Shown here: positions 39,579 through 42,922 of the stretch, piece after piece | How the letters are laid out: each line of letters begins with the position of its first letter | How positions within the stretch are numbered: position 1 is the first letter of the stretch | DNA from: a virus | Length of the DNA: 42,922 nucleotides | IMG/VR virus record: IMGVR_UViG_3300036806_000241 | Span: 1 to 42,922 of that record | Direction: 5' to 3' (one strand) | Notes under the pieces: model-generated | What the model saw: the letters and a program-made list of their open reading frames with translations, nothing else | Databases searched by the model: none | Told to the model about the DNA's origin: nothing | Position numbers and translations under genes: made by a program

Positions 39579-39760
39579 ACCTCGCTCAGGTGGTGAACCC
39601 CCACACGGGGAACCTCGATCTGAATCGCCTGCGAGCGCTGCACTTGACGGAATTGGGCTGCGGGTTCACCCTCGCGCATCTGCTGCGTTTTCACTTGGCG
39701 CAGGTACGCACGCACGAAGCACGCCCCGAGCAGCGCACCACCTGGCGGCGGGAAGAATGA
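39575..39760 (+). CDS. Small hypothetical protein (61 aa)
   Basis: The start is the GTG overlapping the endolysin stop; the longer open frame is a shadow within the endolysin. The product, starting VNLAQVVNPHTGNLDLNRLR, is basic at its end and has no membrane segment. Its stop overlaps the following membrane protein. Function unknown. Confidence 0.5.
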   Translation: MNLAQVVNPHTGNLDLNRLRALHLTELGCGFTLAHLLRFHLAQVRTHEARPEQRTTWRREE

Positions 39761-40095
39761 CCGACATGATGGAAGAAAAGCGCGCGACAGACCACGGCCT
39801 CTGGTGCACGGTCGCGCTTCGCTTTTCCCAGTTCTGGGACTTCGTCGACAAGCGCGACATCGACAAGCACACGGCCGCCTTTGGAATCATTTTCTTCATG
39901 CTCGATCGCACCGTGCGGATCGTGGTGTGGGGCCGGCAGCTCGCGATCGACTGGATGGAGGCCGCAAAATCCGGGCACGCCATCCCCGGGACGGACGTCG
40001 CTGCGGTGATCGTCGCGATCGCCGGACCCTGGTCGATCGCCTTGAGCGCGGTCCTTGGGACAACCCTCGCCTTTTACTTCCGAGCACGCCAATGA
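39757..40095 (+). CDS. Small membrane protein
   Basis: 112 residues with a membrane segment FGIIFFMLDRTVRIVVWG-like region and a clear C-terminal one (VAAVIVAIAGPWSIALSAVL). Overlaps both neighbours. A holin-like or antiholin role is possible given location between endolysin and spanins. Confidence 0.55.
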   Translation: MTDMMEEKRATDHGLWCTVALRFSQFWDFVDKRDIDKHTAAFGIIFFMLDRTVRIVVWGRQLAIDWMEAAKSGHAIPGTDVAAVIVAIAGPWSIALSAVLGTTLAFYFRARQ

Positions 40096-40427
40096 AACTT
40101 TATCTCCTGTCGTTCCTCGCCATCTCCTACCTGTTCTGGATCCACTTCCTGGTGTTCGCATCCTACAAGGGTGCCGTCGACGCGAAGCGCGGCGTCCCCA
40201 AGGTAACGCTGATCCTGATCGCTCCGCCGTTGCTGACGGGCTTGCTCATAGATGTCAGTTACAACCTCACGTTCGGGTGCTTGCTGTTCCTCGAACTACC
40301 GAGGACGTGGACTCTCACATCGCGGTGCGACTCCCACCTGAAGGAAACCACGTGGCGTGGATCCTTGGCGCGTTGGTTCTGCTCGAACCTCCTCGATCCA
40401 TTTCAGGCCGGAGGACATTGCAAATGA
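40092..40427 (+). CDS. Small membrane protein
   Basis: 111 residues starting at an ATG that overlaps the previous stop. Two hydrophobic segments (YLLSFLAISYLFWIHFLVFA and VTLILIAPPLLTGLLI). The C-terminal part is hydrophilic. One of four membrane proteins in this lysis region; function unknown. Confidence 0.55.
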   Translation: MKLYLLSFLAISYLFWIHFLVFASYKGAVDAKRGVPKVTLILIAPPLLTGLLIDVSYNLTFGCLLFLELPRTWTLTSRCDSHLKETTWRGSLARWFCSNLLDPFQAGGHCK

Positions 40428-40912
40428 ACGCCGTCCTCGGACTGATTCCCTCCTGGGCGTGGCGCTGGATCGCCATCGTCGTGCTCGCCGCGGCCACCGG
40501 CTGGGCGTTCTACCTGAAGGGCGAGGAGCGCGTCCAGGTCGATTTCGACGAGTACAAGGCTCAAGTGAGGGCGGCTGGGAACAAACAAAACGAGCTCACG
40601 CGGCAGAGCATTGCAGCGCACAAACAATTGAAGGAGATTGCCGATGGTAAAGCCAGGACTGCCGCTGCTGCTCGTGATGCTGCTCTTGCCAGGGTGCGCT
40701 CTCTTGAATCCGGCGCCGATCGCCGCCTCGTGCCCACCGCCCCCCCCCGCGCCGCAGGCGGTGACCGGATATGTTTCGCCCGCGAAGAACTTGATCGAGG
40801 ACTCCGGGACGCTTTTGCTCGACTATCGCAACGCGCTCTCGCAAACGCTGAAGAAGGCCAGCGGGGAGTCGATGTAGCTGCGCTTTGCAGGGATTGGGCC
40901 GCGAAGCGATGA
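40424..40912 (+). CDS. Rz: Rz-type i-spanin
   Basis: 162 residues from the ATG that overlaps the upstream stop. The N-terminal anchor WAWRWIAIVVLAAATGWAFY is followed by a periplasmic coiled coil (YKAQVRAAGNKQNELTRQSI, AARDAALARVRSLESGADRR) and a Cys-containing end, as in Rz spanins. It links the inner membrane to the outer-membrane lipoprotein encoded within it. The presence of a spanin pair shows a Gram-negative host. Confidence 0.82.
   Translation: MNAVLGLIPSWAWRWIAIVVLAAATGWAFYLKGEERVQVDFDEYKAQVRAAGNKQNELTRQSIAAHKQLKEIADGKARTAAAARDAALARVRSLESGADRRLVPTAPPRAAGGDRICFAREELDRGLRDAFARLSQRALANAEEGQRGVDVAALCRDWAAKR
40644..40877 (+). CDS. Rz1: Rz1-type o-spanin lipoprotein nested inside Rz
   Basis: 77 residues in another frame, entirely inside Rz. 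The ATG at 40644 has AAGGAG seven bases upstream. MVKPGLPLLLVMLLLPGC is a lipoprotein signal with lipobox LLPGC, giving lipidated Cys18. A proline-rich segment (SCPPPPPAP) follows, then a short helical C-terminus. This nested arrangement is that of lambda Rz/Rz1. The pair is expected to fuse inner and outer membrane in the last step of lysis. Confidence 0.82.
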   Translation: MVKPGLPLLLVMLLLPGCALLNPAPIAASCPPPPPAPQAVTGYVSPAKNLIEDSGTLLLDYRNALSQTLKKASGESM

Positions 40913-40921
40913 TGATCCGGC

Positions 40922-41200
40922 TCAGGTCGCCGGCTGCCCCCAGGTAAAACGGCGCGCGCGGCGTGTTCTGGGGGCCCACCGCCAGGGATGAATCACCCCC
41001 GGGACCGCATCGTGTTTATCCAGCACCACCGTATCCAACGCGCTGATCGAGCGCTCGTGGCCCAGTGACGCACGGCGGTAGCGCACACGCAGAATCAGAT
41101 ACCTTCGGCCAGTTCGAGTCTCTACCGCATCTCCGGCCACGGGCTCCTCGCCGTCCCACCAGATCACCGTGAGCGTGCTGGGATCACCCGGACGTTTCAT
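40922..41200 (-). CDS. Small hypothetical protein
   Basis: 92 residues from the ATG (complement of 41198-41200), which overlaps the stop of the upstream membrane protein. Contains TLTVIWWDGEEPVAGDAVET, GRRYLILRVRYRRAS and a basic C-terminus. Not assignable. It is the last gene of the minus-strand group and converges with the spanin gene, with only 9 bases between stops; a weak CCGGC/GCCGG hairpin (40917-40933) lies at the junction. Confidence 0.55.
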   Translation of the reverse strand: MKRPGDPSTLTVIWWDGEEPVAGDAVETRTGRRYLILRVRYRRASLGHERSISALDTVVLDKHDAVPGVIHPWRWAPRTRRARRFTWGQPAT

Positions 41201-41346
41201 CGGCGCTTCGAGCGAGCGAGAAAAGCGCAGTAGGCCGCCTGCGCAGCCACGATCAACACCAGACCGAGGAGAAGCTGGCCTCCCAATAGGGCGAACACGC
41301 CCACCCCACCCGTCCAGTGCACGGCGATCTTGTCGGCGAGGTTCAC
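41197..41346 (-). CDS. Small single-span membrane protein
   Basis: 49 residues from a GTG overlapping the upstream stop. A long hydrophobic run (VGVFALLGGQLLLGLVLIVA) crosses the membrane, and the end is basic (FLARSKRR). The longer open frame to 41382 overlaps the upstream gene and was not used. Function unknown. Confidence 0.5.
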   Translation of the reverse strand: MNLADKIAVHWTGGVGVFALLGGQLLLGLVLIVAAQAAYCAFLARSKRR

Positions 41347-42266
41347 GTTGGGAATTCCTGCACCCTGAGATCCTCGGGCCACTCGGCGGGATCTGCGCCG
41401 GCGCGATCGCGGAAGTGCGGCGCGTAGACGTCGCAGCCGCGCGCGAGGACGTTAGAACCAAGCTGTTTGATGAAACACGCGACGTCAGCCGCCCTGCACT
41501 GTCGGATAGTGCTGTAGGCCCACTCCCGGTCGAACGGCCGCGCCTTCCCAGCGCCCTGGGTGCTCTCACCGCCTACGATGATCCATTCCAGTGAACGTCT
41601 AGGCGTAAGATGCATCGGCAAAGGGAAGGCGCCGGGCGGAAAGGTGGCGATCAGATCCTTGAGGGATTTATCTCCGAGCCAGGGTGACCAATCCACCGAC
41701 CCGAGCGCCGGCTCGTAGCTGATGCCGTTCTTGCACGGCAGCGCGATCAGCTTCGGGATGTCGCGGTCGGCTTCCTCCTGGTTGCACACGGTAATGAGCA
41801 GGCGCACATGAACGGGGAACTCGGACTGCCATTTCCACGGAACCATGTTGTAGACGTTGCCGATTCGCTTGGTGACGAGGAGCCACGACAGGTTCGGCGT
41901 CGCCTCGATCAGGTTCCATAAATCAAAGCGCCACGATGACGGGACCTCATTGTCGAACACATCCGCGAGCGAGGCGCAGAATACGGGCCAGTAGCCGATT
42001 GGTCCGGACCATTCTGCGTTTGACGGGATGAGCGCTCCGCCCTTTTCGAGTTCGGCCTGCTTGTTCCATTTCAGCGGTTGCTTCCAGGTGTGCTCGCTGG
42101 TGCGATAACGCGGAACGCTAGCACCCCAATGAGTAGCGCCTCCCCACTTGTGACGCTTGTCCAGGGCCTCGGCGTAGCAGTGATCGCATCCCGGCCCAAC
42201 CTTGGAACATCCTATCCACGGATTCAGCGTAGACCGAGCCCAAGCAATCTTCGTCACTTGCGCCAC
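41343..42266 (-). CDS. DUF5131 family (phage Gp37/Gp68-type) protein
   Basis: 307 residues. The start was placed at the GTG (complement of 42264-42266) because a GGAGGG motif lies just upstream and the family normally begins close to TKIAWARSTLNPWIGC; a TTG at 42291-42293 gives a longer version. The three-cysteine motif C20-x6-C27-x2-C30-Y, with HCYAEALDKRH, recalls radical-SAM-like or iron-sulfur sites. FCASLADVFDNEVPSSWR, WLLVTKRIGNV, GISYEPALGSVDWSPWL and EWIIVGGESTQGAGKARPFD are the family's other conserved blocks. The biochemical function is not settled. The opposite strand from the virion genes suggests separate regulation. Confidence 0.85.
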   Translation of the reverse strand: MAQVTKIAWARSTLNPWIGCSKVGPGCDHCYAEALDKRHKWGGATHWGASVPRYRTSEHTWKQPLKWNKQAELEKGGALIPSNAEWSGPIGYWPVFCASLADVFDNEVPSSWRFDLWNLIEATPNLSWLLVTKRIGNVYNMVPWKWQSEFPVHVRLLITVCNQEEADRDIPKLIALPCKNGISYEPALGSVDWSPWLGDKSLKDLIATFPPGAFPLPMHLTPRRSLEWIIVGGESTQGAGKARPFDREWAYSTIRQCRAADVACFIKQLGSNVLARGCDVYAPHFRDRAGADPAEWPEDLRVQEFPT

Positions 42267-42319
42267 GTTCCCTCCGCAGTCGAACGCGTCCAACTGATCG
42301 CGCTTTTCTCAGCCATACG

Positions 42320-42922
42320 TCACCCCAAGTACTCTGGGATCAATCGCTTCAAAATCCGCGGGAATGCCCACGCGCCCTGCCGTTGGCAGCGCTTTTGAAA
42401 ACGACACAGCAACTGCGCGTGCATTTCCTGCAGCACCACATTGCCCTCCTCGTGCCAGAGATCGTGCCAGATGTAATCCCAGCGCTCACTCCCAGTGGAA
42501 AAAGTCAATGCATCGCCTTCATGCAGGCGGACCCGAGAGTTCCCGAGGAACTCGTGTCCCACCACGCGAAGCAACTGCCGATCAATCTCGACGACGTCGA
42601 CATGGGTGACAGAGGGCGAGGCAAGCAGGCCGCGAACCACGCATCCCAAACCGAGCCCGGTGACGAGCACTCGACCGCGAGCAGCGAGCCAGATCGGCAG
42701 GTGTTTCCGCAATTCGGACTCCGAATCCTCCATCACTAGATCGCCGAATTCCTCGAGCATCGTTCCCAACGAGACTCTATACAACAGCGTTTGATGTTGG
42801 CTGCCGATCATACGGCGATGCAATTCATTCTGGGCGAAGACGCGGTGAATCGTCCACAGTCCGAAGACCTGCGGTTTCAGGGAGAGCGGGACGCGCGCAG
42901 CAACGAAATAGTCCTGCGGTGT
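42320..42922 (-). CDS. Spermidine-synthase-like / class I methyltransferase fold protein (5' partial)
   Basis: The frame is open to the window end, so the N-terminus is missing; 200 residues are visible. A Rossmann motif GRVLVTGLGLGCVVRGLLAS is followed by THVDVVEIDRQLLRVVGHEF and VRLHEGDALTF, then WDYIWHDLWHEEGNVV, the arrangement of spermidine synthase-like proteins. Upstream the frame also looks coding (VPLSLKPQVFGLWTIHRVFA). Whether it is an aminopropyltransferase or a methyltransferase cannot be told. A 53-base gap separates it from the DUF5131 gene. Confidence 0.7.
   Translation of the reverse strand, partial: TPQDYFVAARVPLSLKPQVFGLWTIHRVFAQNELHRRMIGSQHQTLLYRVSLGTMLEEFGDLVMEDSESELRKHLPIWLAARGRVLVTGLGLGCVVRGLLASPSVTHVDVVEIDRQLLRVVGHEFLGNSRVRLHEGDALTFSTGSERWDYIWHDLWHEEGNVVLQEMHAQLLCRFQKRCQRQGAWAFPRILKRLIPEYLG

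Noticed and set aside
1-42922. Integrase, repressor, attachment sites, CRISPR array, tRNA genes or insertion sequences
   Set aside because: No matching coding motif, regularly spaced repeat array, cloverleaf or transposase-like frame was noticed by reading; exhaustive searching by tool was not possible.
1-42922. Possibility that the two window ends join as a circular genome
   Set aside because: Joining the ends gives no start codon close to the first gene's frame and would place two genes head to head through each other; replication genes are also missing, so the genome continues elsewhere.

Overview
The window is a near-continuous stretch of a tailed double-stranded DNA phage genome. It is GC-rich as judged by eye, and its genes are packed with 4-base start/stop overlaps (ATGA or GTGA). 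The portal, adaptor and nozzle-type genes, internal virion proteins and absence of any tape-measure or sheath gene point to a short-tailed podovirus, broadly like Bordetella BPP-1-type phages. A GH19 endolysin and an Rz/Rz1 spanin pair show that the host is a Gram-negative bacterium, probably a proteobacterium. No integrase, repressor, replication or RNA polymerase gene is seen, and both ends cut through genes, so the phage genome continues outside.

Layout. (1) 1-9522, plus strand: an operon mixing small unknown phage genes with a nonulosonic (pseudaminic) acid sugar pathway: PseB dehydratase, PseC-like aminotransferase, PseF cytidylyltransferase, a pseudaminic-acid-associated methylase, an N-acetyl-sugar amidotransferase, a HisF-type partner, a GNAT (possible PseH role) and PseI synthase. 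(2) 9503-11197: small terminase, a LuxR-type HTH protein and a cytosine DNA methyltransferase. (3) 11267-22276: small structural proteins, an S74 chaperone domain protein, a Rossmann-type (MptE/sialyltransferase-like) protein, large terminase, portal, scaffold, major capsid protein and probable decoration protein. The few true intergenic gaps here hold strong hairpins. (4) 22284-34138: tail adaptor, tail nozzle-like protein, two internal virion proteins and a 1854-residue polyvalent virion protein with a histidine phosphatase and a zeta-toxin-like kinase domain. (5) 34110-37900: coiled-coil and tail-fibre-type genes. (6) 37941-40912: lysis region with four small membrane proteins, endolysin, and Rz with Rz1 nested inside it. 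(7) 40922-42922, minus strand: a convergent group with a DUF5131 (Gp37/Gp68-type) protein and a spermidine-synthase-like methyltransferase fold.

Main point of interest. The sugar genes form almost a full route from UDP-GlcNAc to a CMP-activated, probably amidinated and/or methylated pseudaminic acid. They are embedded in the packaging operon itself rather than in a detachable cargo island. PseG and a HisH glutaminase were not found here. Two paralogous proteins with an MptE/Maf-like Rossmann look (3493-4134 and 13425-14525) are candidate transferases. My inference is that the phage either glycosylates its own virion or rewrites the host surface after infection. The injected polyvalent protein may add a further layer, because zeta-type kinases can act on UDP-GlcNAc, the substrate of PseB.
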